DNA from: Corynebacterium aurimucosum ATCC 700975
GTDB lineage: Bacteria > Actinomycetota > Actinomycetes > Mycobacteriales > Mycobacteriaceae
Direction: 5' to 3'
DNA length: 64,000 nucleotides
NCBI RefSeq assembly: GCF_007672725.1
Contig: NZ_VDTC01000009.1
Location: 88,588 to 152,587 of the forward strand
Positions 42,006 through 53,300 of this stretch are shown one piece after another (the stretch's first letter is position 1; each line of letters starts with the position of its first letter). The translations under genes and the position numbers were made by a program. The notes beneath the pieces were generated by a model that saw only the letters and a program-made list of their open reading frames with translations, was not told the origin of the DNA and ran no database searches.

Positions 42006-45000
42006 CTATGCGCGGATGCTGCTTACCTGGCGGATGATGCCGAAGCGGTGCATCGTCACCGAGACCGCCTGCTCGAGGAGGAAGGGAAGGAGCTCACGGC
42101 GGCCATCGGCCAGCACCGGCTGGTCCAGGACCACGGAGTTGGATTCCACCGCGGCCTCAAAGACGCCTGGCTCGACAGAACCCACGGTTCGAATGCGCGC
42201 GGATTCCAAGCCGGAAACCTCGCGGGCGAAGGCGCTTGCCTCCACGGCATCGATGTCAAAGCCCAGCTCGCGCAGCTCCGCGGCCTTCTCCGGCGCGGCG
42301 CTGAAGCGCACGGGTGAGCCGGTGCGGGTGGCGGCGAGGGCGAGGCGGGAGACGTCGCGAAGCGCGGCATCAGTGCCAATGCGCACCTGGAGCGGGGTGA
42401 GCACCGGGCGGTAGCGGAAGACATTGGCCTCACAGACCAGGCCGGCGCGGTCGTGCTTGCGGCCGAATTCCTGCTGCCAAGCCAGTTCATCGAGCTCTGC
42501 CGCGCGCCACAGCCAAGCGGTGTCCTCTTCCGAGAGCTCCAGCTTGCCAAAGGCACGCAGCTGGGCTGCCACCGGCTGCGAGATGTCCACGTCGAAGGGG
42601 CGCAGCGGACCCTCGGACCAGGTGCCGAACTGGGTCACGTAGTTCGGGCCGCCTGCCTTGGCGCCCGGGCCCATGACGGACTTCTTCCAGCCACCGAAGG
42701 ACTGGCGCTGCACAATCGCGCCCGTGATGCCGCGGTTGACGTAGGCGTTGCCCACCTCGACGCGCTCGAGCCAGTAGTCAATCTCCTCATTATCCAGCGT
42801 GTGGATGCCGCCGGTCAGGCCATAACCGGTGGAGTTCTGCCACTCGATGGCCTCCTCCAGGGTCTCCGCATGCATGATGCCAAGCACTGGGCCGAAGCAC
42901 TCGTTGACGTGGAACCAGGAACCGGGGCGCACGTTATCGCGGATACCCGGCGACCACAGGGTGCCCTCCTCGTTGAGCTTCTCCGGCTTCACCAGCCACT
43001 TTTCACCCGGCTCCAGCTGGGTCAGGCCGCGCAGCAGCTTCTCGCCCGGGGCCTCGGCTAGGCCATTCATCGTCGTGGTGATGTCGTAGCCGGGGCCGGT
43101 GATGAGGGTCTTGACGGCGTCGACAAGCTGCGAGCGCAGGCGCTGCGACTCGCCAGCCGCGCCGACGAAGATGACCAGGGAGGATGCGGAGCACTTCTGG
43201 CCGGAGTGGCCGAAGGCGGAGAGGTAGAGGTCCTGGATGGCCAGGTCCGGGTCCGCGGACGGGGTGATGATGAGCGCGTTCTTGCCGGAGGTCTCCGCCA
43301 TGATGTTGAGCTCCGGCTTCCAGGAGCGGAAGAGCTTGCCGGTATCGGAAGCACCCGTGAGGATGACGGCGTCGACGTCGGCGTGGGAGACCAGCGCGCG
43401 GCCGGCGTCACCCTCGTCGGTGAAGACGAGCTGGACCAGATCCGGGTCGAGGCCCTGTGCCTCCAAGCCGGCGCGGAAAGCCTCCACGACCAGCTTCGCG
43501 CAGTGCACGACCTGCGGCGCGGGCTTGATGATGACGGCGGAACCCGCAGCGAGAGCCGCCGCAATGCCGCCGGTGGGGATGGCCACCGGGAAGTTCCACG
43601 GCGGGGTCACTACGGTCACGCGGTAGGGCGTGAACTCGGCGGAGTAGCGCTCCAGCAGGCGCGCGGACTGCGCGTAGTAGGTGCAGAAATCGATGGCCTC
43701 GGAGATTTCCGGGTCTGTCTGCGTGACGGTCTTGTTGGCCTCGTAGGCGGCGACGGAAATGAACTCGCCGCGGCGGTTGGCCAGCTCATCAGCCACGGCC
43801 TCGAGCGCGCGGGCGCGGTCCTCGGCAGGGCGGGCACCCCACTCGGCGCCGAGCTCGGCGGCGCGGGCCACGTGCTTGTCGACGACCCCAGTCTCTGTCA
43901 CTTCCTCCACCCCGTGCTCACCCGGGTCGGTGGCCAGGGCCTTAAGCGCCCACTCGCGGTTAGCCTCCAGGGCTGGGTCGGTGTCCGGCTCGTTGGCGAA
44001 GCGCCCGGTGCGCGGTGCCTGACGGCCGGCTGCCTGCTCGGCCTCCTCCAGGCGGTTCTGGGTGCGGCGCGGGCCGGCGAAGGTATCCCAGCGCTGCTCG
44101 ACGGCCTCGCGGAAGACCTCCTCTTGGTCCTTCAGCGCCTGCTCCTCCGGGGCGAAGAGAGCGTAGAGGAAGTTCTGCGGTGCAGAGTTCTCCTCCAAAC
44201 GGCGCACCAGGTAGGAGACCGCGACATCGAAGTCCTCCATGTGCACCACCGGGGTGTAGAGGATTTGGCGGCCCTCGAAGGCCTTGCGTACCGCGGTCTG
44301 CTGGGCCGGGGACATGCCCTGGAGCATCTCGGAATCCATCATGCGCATGACGCCGCGCTTGGTGCCCAGCTTGTAGGCAAAGGCCGCGGTGTAGAGGTTG
44401 TGTGTGGCCACGCCGATGCGCACGCAGTCGGCGAACTCGGGGCGCAGGATGTAATCGAGCAGGCGGTAGTAGTTGGCGTCCACCTCATCCTTGGTGGCAT
44501 AGGGCGCTGCCGGCCAGCCGTGGATTTCACCCTGGACGTGCTCCATGGACAGGTTCGCGCCTTTGACGATGCGAATCTTGATGTGGGAGCCGCCCTCGGC
44601 CACGCGCTGTTTGGCGAATTCGGCGAGGTGCGCCAAGGCGTCGAAGGTATCCGGCAGGTAGGCCTGCAGGACGATGCCAGCCTCGAGGTTGGTGAACTCC
44701 GGCTCGCTGAGAAGCTCGGTGAACAGGCGCACCGTGAGGTGGAGGTCGTGGTATTCCTCCATGTCGAGGTTGATGAAGACCTTATCGGGGCGGCGCGCGG
44801 CGGCCTCATAGAGCGGGCGCAGGCGCTCCTTGAGGCGGACCAGGGAGCCCTCGATATCCCACGGGTTGAGCTGGGCCACCATGGAGGAGGCCTTGACGGA
44901 GACGTAGGTCACGCGCGGGTTCTTGATGAGCTTGAGGGTGCGCTCGGCGCGGGAGCGCGCCTCGTCGTCGCCCAGTACGGCCTCACCGAGGAGGTTGAGG

Positions 45001-45449
45001 TTGAGCTGCTCGCCGGACTCGGCGGCCTTGTCCAAGGTCTTGTTGAGGGCGTCGCTCTCGGCGTCGAGGACCAGGTGGCCGACCATCTGGCGCATGCGCA
45101 TGCGTGCCAGTGGCATGACCAGGTTGGGCAGGATGGGACCGAAGAAACCGCCCAGGCCTACCAGCGAACCGTTGATGAGGCCGAGGAAGGACGCGTCATA
45201 GGTGGTGGTGACGGACTTCAGCGCGTGGGCAGCTACCTTGTCATCCTCGGGGCGCATGACGCGGTCGACGAAGTCCATGGTGAAGGCCACCCCGTCCGGG
45301 TTGCGCAATAAGTCTGCGAGTTGTTCTGTGGCCGGGTCCTGCTCGTCGGCGGTGGAGGCGAGCCAGGAGTGGGCCTGGGCTGCGGCGTCGGCGATCAGCG
45401 CGGCGTCAATGTCGGTGGATTCGGGCACGGGGGTGTGAGCGTTTGTCAT
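42006..45449 (-). CDS. putA: Bifunctional proline dehydrogenase / glutamate-semialdehyde dehydrogenase
   Basis: 1,147 residues. It oxidises proline to glutamate in two steps. The N-terminal half (about 60-450) is the FAD proline dehydrogenase barrel, with DAESDALNKTLDKA and the substrate-binding segments around YLPDTFDALAHLAEF. The second half (about 500-1,050) is an aldehyde dehydrogenase with PWNFPVAIPTGGIAAALAAG, AETSGKNALIITPSAD, and catalytic Cys in HSGQKCSASS. No ribbon-helix-helix DNA-binding domain is present at the N-terminus, so it is not the self-repressing PutA of enteric bacteria. Start ATG has AAGGAA upstream. It diverges from dnaK across 505 bases. Confidence 0.95.
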   Translation of the reverse strand: MTNAHTPVPESTDIDAALIADAAAQAHSWLASTADEQDPATEQLADLLRNPDGVAFTMDFVDRVMRPEDDKVAAHALKSVTTTYDASFLGLINGSLVGLGGFFGPILPNLVMPLARMRMRQMVGHLVLDAESDALNKTLDKAAESGEQLNLNLLGEAVLGDDEARSRAERTLKLIKNPRVTYVSVKASSMVAQLNPWDIEGSLVRLKERLRPLYEAAARRPDKVFINLDMEEYHDLHLTVRLFTELLSEPEFTNLEAGIVLQAYLPDTFDALAHLAEFAKQRVAEGGSHIKIRIVKGANLSMEHVQGEIHGWPAAPYATKDEVDANYYRLLDYILRPEFADCVRIGVATHNLYTAAFAYKLGTKRGVMRMMDSEMLQGMSPAQQTAVRKAFEGRQILYTPVVHMEDFDVAVSYLVRRLEENSAPQNFLYALFAPEEQALKDQEEVFREAVEQRWDTFAGPRRTQNRLEEAEQAAGRQAPRTGRFANEPDTDPALEANREWALKALATDPGEHGVEEVTETGVVDKHVARAAELGAEWGARPAEDRARALEAVADELANRRGEFISVAAYEANKTVTQTDPEISEAIDFCTYYAQSARLLERYSAEFTPYRVTVVTPPWNFPVAIPTGGIAAALAAGSAVIIKPAPQVVHCAKLVVEAFRAGLEAQGLDPDLVQLVFTDEGDAGRALVSHADVDAVILTGASDTGKLFRSWKPELNIMAETSGKNALIITPSADPDLAIQDLYLSAFGHSGQKCSASSLVIFVGAAGESQRLRSQLVDAVKTLITGPGYDITTTMNGLAEAPGEKLLRGLTQLEPGEKWLVKPEKLNEEGTLWSPGIRDNVRPGSWFHVNECFGPVLGIMHAETLEEAIEWQNSTGYGLTGGIHTLDNEEIDYWLERVEVGNAYVNRGITGAIVQRQSFGGWKKSVMGPGAKAGGPNYVTQFGTWSEGPLRPFDVDISQPVAAQLRAFGKLELSEEDTAWLWRAAELDELAWQQEFGRKHDRAGLVCEANVFRYRPVLTPLQVRIGTDAALRDVSRLALAATRTGSPVRFSAAPEKAAELRELGFDIDAVEASAFAREVSGLESARIRTVGSVEPGVFEAAVESNSVVLDQPVLADGRRELLPFLLEQAVSVTMHRFGIIRQVSSIRA

Positions 45450-45774
45450 TGGGATTCCTTGTGTGTCGGTGCTGGTTAGGGCTGAATGTTAAGCCCGGCG
45501 GACCGGCGGGCGGTCGCCAGCACGACGTGTGCGGAGAACGGGAGAAATCATCGGATCCGTGTCCCTTTTCAATGAGTGCTGAGGTGTGACAACACTGGCG
45601 CGAAAGGTGTGCCACATCGAATGTGCGGACAGTATATGAAATCCCCATCACTTAAACCAGAACGGGGGCGGCTATGTCACCTTTGGCTAGCCCCGTGCCC
45701 GAAAAACTGTGAGTTGGCCTACTTTTTGGGATAATTTCGAGCCTCTGTACTGCGAAAACGGAAAAAGTTGGAAG

Positions 45775-45801
45775 AAAGTTGAGTCTGGTGGGAACAACTT
45801 T
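45775..45801 (+). promoter_or_regulatory. HspR operator 1 (HAIR-like) upstream of dnaK
   Basis: AAAGTTGAGT-N7-GAACAACTTT, matching the HAIR form CTTGAGT-N7-ACTCAAG in spacing and in most arm bases. It covers the GGAA of the SigH-like promoter, so HspR bound here would block that promoter. Confidence 0.65.
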
Positions 45802-45816
45802 GGTGGCGGCGCCGTT
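45791..45816 (+). promoter_or_regulatory. SigH-like heat/oxidative-stress promoter of dnaK
   Basis: GGAA (45791-45794), 19 bases, GTT (45814-45816), matching the GGAA-N18/20-GTT consensus of corynebacterial SigH. The same boxes with the same 19-base gap stand before clpB. Confidence 0.65.
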
Positions 45817-45820
45817 GTGT

Positions 45821-45846
45821 AGGTTGAGTGACCGGCGCTCAGGTTT
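45821..45846 (+). promoter_or_regulatory. HspR operator 2 (weak HAIR-like)
   Basis: TTGAGT-N7-GCTCAG, 4 of 6 right-arm bases matching ACTCAA, at the correct 7-base spacing. It lies just downstream of the SigH-like promoter. Confidence 0.4.
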
Positions 45847-45896
45847 GGATGACTTTGAGTGTTGCTTCTGTTAGAGTCGCTGACTGGACGCGGCAG

Positions 45897-45921
45897 AAGT
45901 TGAGTCGCGCACTATCAACTT
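45897..45921 (+). promoter_or_regulatory. HspR operator 3 (HAIR-like) near dnaK start
   Basis: AAGTTGAGT-N7-TATCAACTT, with 7 of 9 right-arm bases matching the palindrome. It ends 33 bases before the dnaK ATG. Confidence 0.6.
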
Positions 45922-45954
45922 AAAACAAACCCCAACACGCAAGGAGAAAAGATT

Positions 45955-47799
<1,845 letters not shown>

Positions 47800-47802
47800 A
47801 CC

Positions 47803-48483
47803 ATGACCTCCCCTCAGGACCCGGGCAACCCGGCCAATACCGACCCTGAGGCAACCTCCGCTGAGGCTGCGGAGGCTGCCGCCGCCGAGGCCGCTTCTGC
47901 CGACGGCGCCGTGGATGACGCCACGGCGAACACCGCTGAGGCAGAGGCCGCGGTAGAGGACGCCGCCCGCGACATCACCGATGAAGCGGCCGCGGGTGAG
48001 GAGACCGTTGCGGAAAACTCCCTGGAAGCTCAGCTGGCTGAGCGCACCGAGGACCTGCAGCGCCTCAACGCGGAGTACACCAACTACCGCCGCCGCACCG
48101 AGCGCGACCGCCAGGCCGTGATCGAGACCACCAAGGCCAAGGTCTTGGCAGACTTCCTGCCAATCCTTGATGACATGGAGCTTGCTCGCCAGCACGGTGA
48201 CCTCAACGAAGGCCCGCTCAAGGCCATCGCGGACAAGCTCTCGGGAGTGCTGACCAGCAACCAGCTGACCCCGTTCGGCGCCGAGGGCGATGCCTTCGAC
48301 CCCGAGGTGCACGAAGCGGTCCAGGACCTGTCCACCGGTGACGAGCAGGTCATCGGCACGGTTCTGCGCCGCGGCTACACGGTGGGGGAGCGCGTTGTGC
48401 GCACCGCCATGGTGATTATCGCCGACCCTGCAGAGTCAGCCGATACCGCTGAGAGTCCGGATAGCTCGGACAACGCAGAATAG
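47803..48483 (+). CDS. grpE: Nucleotide exchange factor GrpE
   Basis: 226 residues. An acidic, Ala-rich disordered N-terminus (about 1-70) precedes the long coiled helix ([19 protein letters not shown]) and the beta domain with [20 protein letters not shown]. It opens DnaK to release ADP. Starts 3 nt after dnaK. The C-terminus is again acidic ([14 protein letters not shown]). The acidic tails make it longer than the E. coli protein. Confidence 0.96.
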   Translation: MTSPQDPGNPANTDPEATSAEAAEAAAAEAASADGAVDDATANTAEAEAAVEDAARDITDEAAAGEETVAENSLEAQLAERTEDLQRLNAEYTNYRRRTERDRQAVIETTKAKVLADFLPILDDMELARQHGDLNEGPLKAIADKLSGVLTSNQLTPFGAEGDAFDPEVHEAVQDLSTGDEQVIGTVLRRGYTVGERVVRTAMVIIADPAESADTAESPDSSDNAE

Positions 48484-48492
48484 GTATTGCAG

Positions 48493-48525
48493 GTGGCGTC
48501 AGGGCTCAATGTTCCTTGGCGCCAC
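48493..48525 (+). promoter_or_regulatory. Attenuator-like hairpin between grpE and dnaJ
   Basis: GTGGCG (48493-48498) pairs with CGCCAC (48520-48525), extended inward by CAGG with CCTT, and is followed by TCTTCTTTTC. It may lower read-through from dnaK-grpE into dnaJ-hspR. Confidence 0.5.
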
Positions 48526-48594
48526 TCTTCTTTTCACTACTTAGTTAGCTTTTTTACTTAGCAAAAAATCTTAAAACCCAACCATGAATCGACT

Positions 48595-48607
48595 CTCCTG
48601 AAAGGAG
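48595..48607 (+). promoter_or_regulatory. Hairpin masking the dnaJ ribosome binding site
   Basis: CTCCT (48595-48599) pairs with AGGAG (48603-48607) across GAA, hiding most of the AGGAGG that lies 9 bases before the GTG start at 48618. A candidate RNA thermometer. Confidence 0.45.
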
Positions 48608-48617
48608 GAGATGCCCA

Positions 48618-49823
48618 GTGAACGCTAAGCCAGAATGGGCAGACAAGGATTATTACGCGGATCTGGGGGTCTCCTCATCCGCTACCGCCGAAGAGATTAA
48701 GCACGCTTACCGCAAGCTGGCCCGCCAGAACCACCCCGATGCCAACCCGGATAACCCCGCGGCGGCGGAGAAATTCAAGCAGGTGGCTGAGGCCTATGAT
48801 GTGCTCTCTGATAAAGCGACCCGCAAGGACTATGACCAGTTCAAGGCCATGATGCGCAGCGGCGGCTTTGGACGGAGAGGAGGCGCCGGGTTTCCCGGCG
48901 GGTTTCGATCCACGCACATGGGTGGACCGGGTGCGCAAGAATTCGACATCTCGGACATCTTCGGAGGATCCGCTCGAGGAGCGTCTCAAGGCGGCGGTCT
49001 TGGGGATATCTTCGGTGGCGTTTTCAACCGCGGCGGTGGTGCTGGCCACACAGCTCGGCCGTCGCGGGGGGCCGACGTCGAAACGCAAATAACCCTCGAC
49101 TTCCGCGAGGCGGCGAAGGGAACCACCATTCCGCTGCAGCTCAGCGGCGAAGCTCCCTGCACCACGTGCCATGGCTCCGGTTCAAAGAGCGGCAAGCTGA
49201 CGACGTGCTCGACGTGCGATGGCACCGGTTTCACCTCTGAGCAGCGCGGTACCTTCGGTTTCTCGGCGCCGTGCACGGATTGCGATGGCACCGGCCAGCG
49301 CGCCGAGGACCCGTGCGCGGATTGCTCCGGTTCCGGAACGGTGCACCGCACCCGCTCCATCACGGTGCGCATCCCCGCAGGCGTGATCGATGGCCAGAAG
49401 GTACGCCTTGCTGGTCAGGGTGAAGCTGGCCCGAATGGCACGCCGTCCGGTGACCTCTTCGTGGCGGTCACGGTAAAGCCCGACAAGGTCTTCACCCGGG
49501 AGGGCGATGACCTGCACGTCACCGTCCCCGTCTCCTTCGCGGAACTGGCCTTGGGGGACACCATTACGGTGCCGACCCTCGATTCGCCCGTGCGCGTGAA
49601 GGTACCGGCGGGCACTCCCGACGGCCGCACGTTGCGCGTGAAGGGCCGCGGTGTGGCCAAGCGCGGCGGCAAGGCCGGTGACCTCATGGTGACCGTACAA
49701 GTTACCGTGCCCTCCACCCTGGATGCCGCTGCCTCCTCGGCGCTGCGCAATTATGCGCAGGCGGAGAAGGACTCCGGCTTCGACCCGCGTGCCGGCTGGG
49801 CCGGCAACACGGTAGCCCGCTAG
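48618..49823 (+). CDS. dnaJ: Co-chaperone DnaJ
   Basis: 401 residues. J domain with HPD ([10 protein letters not shown]), a Gly/Phe-rich stretch (about 85-140), four CxxCxGxG zinc repeats ([32 protein letters not shown]), and a C-terminal substrate domain. It feeds clients to DnaK and stimulates its ATPase. GTG start with AGGAGG; the site is inside a predicted hairpin. The 134-base gap to grpE is longer than in tightly coupled operons. Confidence 0.97.
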   Translation: MNAKPEWADKDYYADLGVSSSATAEEIKHAYRKLARQNHPDANPDNPAAAEKFKQVAEAYDVLSDKATRKDYDQFKAMMRSGGFGRRGGAGFPGGFRSTHMGGPGAQEFDISDIFGGSARGASQGGGLGDIFGGVFNRGGGAGHTARPSRGADVETQITLDFREAAKGTTIPLQLSGEAPCTTCHGSGSKSGKLTTCSTCDGTGFTSEQRGTFGFSAPCTDCDGTGQRAEDPCADCSGSGTVHRTRSITVRIPAGVIDGQKVRLAGQGEAGPNGTPSGDLFVAVTVKPDKVFTREGDDLHVTVPVSFAELALGDTITVPTLDSPVRVKVPAGTPDGRTLRVKGRGVAKRGGKAGDLMVTVQVTVPSTLDAAASSALRNYAQAEKDSGFDPRAGWAGNTVAR

Positions 49824-49836
49824 GAGGAGGTGCGTG

Positions 49837-50259
49837 ATGAGCAAAGACAGGATGAACCGAAGTGATGCGGCGCAGCCCAAGGCGATGTACGTCATCTCCG
49901 TGGCTGCGGAACTGTCTGGCATGCATGCTCAAACCCTGCGCACGTATGACCGGATGGGGTTGGTCTCCCCGGCCCGCACCTCCGGCGGGGGCCGCCGCTA
50001 TTCCGAGAGCGACATCGAGCTTTTGCGCAAGATTCAGACGCTCTCGCAGGATGATGGCGTGAACTTGGCCGGCATCAAATCCATCATCGAGCTGACCGCG
50101 GAGCGCGACCGCCTCGCCGCCGAGCGTGATGAGTTGCAGGCCGAAGTTGAGCGCTTGCGCAGCCAGGTGCGGCCATCGCGCGGCGAGCTGGTCCACGTAC
50201 CGCGTTCGACATCCGTGGTGATGTGGAAGCCGCGTCGCAACCGACGCCGCGACAGCTAG
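49837..50259 (+). CDS. hspR: Heat-shock repressor HspR (MerR family)
   Basis: 140 residues. Binds HAIR repeats and represses the dnaK operon and clpB when DnaK is free. The N-terminal MerR winged helix carries YVISVAAELSGMHAQTLRTY and SGGGRRYSESDIELLRKIQ; a coiled region (ELTAERDRLAAERDELQAEV) follows, and the C-terminus is basic (WKPRRNRRRDS). The ATG at 49837 follows AGGAGG; a GTG lies one codon before. The operators recognised are at 45775-45921 and 59041-59063. Confidence 0.95.
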   Translation: MSKDRMNRSDAAQPKAMYVISVAAELSGMHAQTLRTYDRMGLVSPARTSGGGRRYSESDIELLRKIQTLSQDDGVNLAGIKSIIELTAERDRLAAERDELQAEVERLRSQVRPSRGELVHVPRSTSVVMWKPRRNRRRDS

Positions 50260-50265
50260 GCACTT

Positions 50266-50300
50266 CCCCCTCCCTTTGCGGGAGGGGCTTTTGCTGTTTT
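50266..50300 (+). terminator. Terminator after hspR
   Basis: CCCCTCCC (50267-50274), loop TTTGC, GGGAGGGG (50280-50287), then CTTTTGCTGTTTT: a strong intrinsic terminator ending the dnaK operon. Confidence 0.9.
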
Positions 50301-50578
50301 GGGGCCCGGCCAACTCTGCTCGGACTGAGGCCGCGTGCTCTTCGCGCGCAAGGTGCCCTTGTTGACAAAGTTCTTGTTCAAAATTGCGCTGGGCCTTCGA
50401 ACTTTGGCAGCAAGGCGCCTTTAGGCAACGGCCTCAAAGCTTTCCTCATTGAAAACGTGAGTTTGGCAATACTTATCGCTACACTCGCGTCCAGCGTTGT
50501 GCTGCCTGCCACTTGTAGATGCGATTGTGTGGGCGGCCACCGTGACGGTACTGAATCCACGAGAAAGGCACTAGGCAC
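50301..50578 (+). promoter_or_regulatory. Leader and promoter region of aldehyde dehydrogenase gene
   Basis: About 280 bases after the hspR terminator. An 8-base inverted repeat CAAAGTTC (50366-50373) / GAACTTTG (50399-50406) could be an operator. TTGACA at 50362-50367 is a -35-like box beside it, but no matching -10 was found at normal spacing. GAAAGG precedes the ATG. Confidence 0.4.
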
Positions 50579-52099
50579 ATGACTTTGTACGCAAACCCAG
50601 GCACCCCTGACGCCATTGTCAACTTCCGCGAGCGCTATGACAACTACATCGGCGGCGAGTGGGTACCGCCGGTCGATGGTGAGTACATGGACAACATCAC
50701 CCCGGTGACCGGTGAGGTTTTCTGCCAGGTGGCCCGAGGTAAGGAAGCAGACATCAACTTGGCCATCGATGCCGCGGAGAAGGCTTTCGAGACTTTCGGC
50801 AAGACCACCCCGGCGGAGCGCGCGCTCCTGCTGCATCGCATCGCGGACCGCATCGAGGAAAACCTGGAGAAGATCGCCGTCGCGGAAACCTGGGAGAACG
50901 GCAAGGCTGTGCGCGAGACCCTCGCCGCCGATATCCCGTTGGCTGTTGATCACTTCCGCTACTTCGCCGGCGCCATCCGCGCACAGGAGGGCCGCCTGTC
51001 CCAGATCGACCAGGACACCGTGGCTTATCACTTTCACGAGCCGCTGGGTGTGGTGGGGCAGATTATCCCGTGGAACTTCCCGCTGCTGATGGCGGCGTGG
51101 AAGATTGCACCGGCGCTGGCCGCAGGTAACACCATCGTGATGAAGCCGGCTGAGCAAACCCCGGCATCGATTCTGCTGCTCATTGAGATTATTGAGGACC
51201 TCCTGCCGAAGGGCGTGCTCAACATCGTCAACGGCGTCGGCGAAGAAGCTGGCGTGGCTCTGTCCACCTCGGAGCGCATCGCCAAAATCGCCTTTACCGG
51301 CTCCACCCCGGTGGGCAAGATCATCAACAAGGCTGCTGCGGACAAGGTCATCCCCGTCACGCTGGAGCTCGGCGGCAAGTCACCGTCCATCTTCTTCGCG
51401 GACATCATGGACAAGGACGATGCCTACCTGGAGAAGTGCGTGGAGGGCTTTGTCATGTTCGCCCTCAACCAGGGCGAGGTCTGCACCTGCCCGTCCCGCG
51501 CATTGATCCACGAAGACATCGCGGACAAGTTCCTAGAACTGGCGGTGGAGCGCGTAAAGAAGATCAAGATTGGCCACCCGCTCGATACCGAAACGATGAT
51601 GGGCGCGCAGGCCTCCCAGGAACAGATGGACAAGATCACCGAATACCTTGAGGTGGGCCCGAAGGAGGGTGCGGAAACTCTCGTCGGCGGCCACGTGAAC
51701 AAGGTGGAGGGCCTGGAAAACGGCTACTACATTGAGCCGACCGTCTTCCGCGGCACCAATGACATGCGCATCTTCCGCGAGGAAATCTTCGGACCGGTGC
51801 TCTCCGTGGCCACGTTCAAGGACTTCGAGGAAGCCATCCAGATAGCCAACGACACCAACTTTGGCCTTGGCGCCGGTGTGTGGTCGCGCCACCAGAACAC
51901 CTGCTACCGCGCCGGGCGAGAAATCCAGGCCGGCCGCGTGTGGGTGAATCACTACCACGTCTACCCGGCGCACAGCGCCTTCGGCGGCTACAAGGAGTCT
52001 GGCATCGGACGCGAGAACCACCTCATGATGCTGTCCCACTACCAGGAGACGAAGAACATGCTGGTGTCCTACTCTGAGGAGCATGCTGGCCTCTTCTAA
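50579..52099 (+). CDS. NAD-dependent aldehyde dehydrogenase
   Basis: 506 residues. Oxidises aldehydes to acids in the cytosol. Class motifs: [31 protein letters not shown], the catalytic Glu in [10 protein letters not shown], the catalytic Cys in [11 protein letters not shown] (next to a second Cys, as in ExaC/AldB-type acetaldehyde dehydrogenases), and [10 protein letters not shown]. The N-terminus ([14 protein letters not shown]) fits that group. Placed after the heat-shock operon, but with its own promoter region. Substrate probably acetaldehyde or a similar short aldehyde, by family. Confidence 0.93.
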   Translation: MTLYANPGTPDAIVNFRERYDNYIGGEWVPPVDGEYMDNITPVTGEVFCQVARGKEADINLAIDAAEKAFETFGKTTPAERALLLHRIADRIEENLEKIAVAETWENGKAVRETLAADIPLAVDHFRYFAGAIRAQEGRLSQIDQDTVAYHFHEPLGVVGQIIPWNFPLLMAAWKIAPALAAGNTIVMKPAEQTPASILLLIEIIEDLLPKGVLNIVNGVGEEAGVALSTSERIAKIAFTGSTPVGKIINKAAADKVIPVTLELGGKSPSIFFADIMDKDDAYLEKCVEGFVMFALNQGEVCTCPSRALIHEDIADKFLELAVERVKKIKIGHPLDTETMMGAQASQEQMDKITEYLEVGPKEGAETLVGGHVNKVEGLENGYYIEPTVFRGTNDMRIFREEIFGPVLSVATFKDFEEAIQIANDTNFGLGAGVWSRHQNTCYRAGREIQAGRVWVNHYHVYPAHSAFGGYKESGIGRENHLMMLSHYQETKNMLVSYSEEHAGLF

Positions 52100-52111
52100 A
52101 AGGCAGCAACC

Positions 52112-52155
52112 CCACGTGGCTGCCTCCTAATAGCCACGTGGCTGCCTACTAATAG
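52112..52155. repeat. Tandem 22-bp repeat at the end of ald / DUF1023
   Basis: Two adjacent copies of CCACGTGGCTGCCTcCTAATAG (52112-52133 and 52134-52155) differ at one base. The second covers the stop of the minus-strand hydrolase gene. AGGCAGC just before can pair with GCTGCCT in the first copy, so the region can also form a weak convergent terminator. Confidence 0.85.
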
Positions 52156-53300
52156 CGTCGTGCGATGATGCCCAGACCCCGCAGGAATGCGGGGTCTTTC
52201 CAATAGGAGCCATGATCGCCCGGAAGTCCGCTAGCACCTGGCAGAGGTGTTGCACCGAAGGCGGGGGAGGTGGGATCGGGGCCATGGATGCCACCATGCG
52301 GACCGGTGGTAATCGCGATGGGATCCTCGGTGTTCCGCGCGCTCCAGACACGGCCGTGCAATTGCGACGCTCTATCCGCCGAGGCACCTGGGCTGCCGAC
52401 GAGCACGACGTCATCCGCAACATAGTCCTGTTGCGCGGCCTTACCTACAACCACCGAGCCATAGGAATAGCCGATGAGGATGTGCTGAGCCCGAGGAAAG
52501 CGCTGCCGCAAGGCGCGTTGGAAGCGGCCTAGCTCGGCGGCCCCGCGGCGCGCCGGGTCTTCGTGCGCCGCGCGGGACAATGTGGGCGGGGCGGAGTAGC
52601 CAATCCACGCCACCGTAGGCCCATGGGTGGCGCGGGCGATGGCGCGGGCGCGCTCCACGGCGGTGGGCCAGCTTGCTGTATCGGAAGAACCTACACCGCC
52701 CACAAACGTGCTGACCTGGGCGGCCTGTGTGCCGATGTTCTCTGGGTCCACGAGCGCCACCAGCCGCCCAGGGCTGGCCTCGAGCACGGTGACATCCGGG
52801 TTAGCCGCGGCCAGGGAGCGGACCTCATCGCTGGCCATGGTCAGCTGGAGCTCGTGCAATTCGGTCAGCGAGAGGTCGCCGAAATCCTCCAAACGGCTTG
52901 GCGGTTGGGCCAGCTCCGGAGTGCACAGGGCGGTGAGTTGGCGGGCGCAGGCCCAATCGAGGACGTCGCCAAGCGCGTCCAACTGCCCCAGCGCCACGCT
53001 GGCGGGTTCAGCAAAGGCGGGGGCCGAAGCCAGCCGCACAGCGCGTGCGCGCAGCTGTTCAATTCTCTCCTGCAGCGGCGCGTAGAGGCTCAGGATGTGC
53101 GCGGCAAGGCGCATCTGCTGCACGGGATCCACCAGGTTGTCGCTGGCGCGGTGCAAGGAACGCCGCGCGGCATCGGCGCCAACGCCAGAAATCGCTAGAC
53201 CTACCCAATGATGGTGCGACGCAGCTATATAACGTTCCAGCTCAGATGCGTTTCGTTCCATCCCTAACACTTCCAACCGAAGCGCCCCGGCCGCGCTCAT
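52149..53300 (-). CDS. DUF1023 alpha/beta hydrolase
   Basis: 383 residues. The N-terminal helical part (about 10-140) resembles the region DUF1023 proteins share with WXG100-like helices. The C-terminal hydrolase part carries the nucleophile elbow GYSYGS (about residues 275-280), the strand AQHILIGY and the conserved VLVGSPGASAD and HGGIHG region. Likely a serine hydrolase, substrate unknown, cytosolic or exported with a partner. The ATG overlaps the upstream gene's stop by 4 bases. Confidence 0.8.
   Translation of the reverse strand: MSAAGALRLEVLGMERNASELERYIAASHHHWVGLAISGVGADAARRSLHRASDNLVDPVQQMRLAAHILSLYAPLQERIEQLRARAVRLASAPAFAEPASVALGQLDALGDVLDWACARQLTALCTPELAQPPSRLEDFGDLSLTELHELQLTMASDEVRSLAAANPDVTVLEASPGRLVALVDPENIGTQAAQVSTFVGGVGSSDTASWPTAVERARAIARATHGPTVAWIGYSAPPTLSRAAHEDPARRGAAELGRFQRALRQRFPRAQHILIGYSYGSVVVGKAAQQDYVADDVVLVGSPGASADRASQLHGRVWSARNTEDPIAITTGPHGGIHGPDPTSPAFGATPLPGASGLPGDHGSYWKDPAFLRGLGIIARRY

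Larger units (their letters stand above)
45450..45954. promoter_or_regulatory. Divergent regulatory region of putA and dnaK
   Basis: 505 bases without a gene. The right third holds three HAIR-like repeats and a SigH-like promoter (annotated separately). The left two-thirds (about 45450-45720), next to putA, is where its promoter must lie; I see no certain -10 or -35 pair there. A ribosome binding site, AAGGAG, at 45941-45946 precedes dnaK. Confidence 0.7.

Noticed and set aside
43206..45311. 701-codon open frame opposite putA
   Set aside because: Antisense shadow of putA with Gly/His/Asp-rich composition and no family signal.
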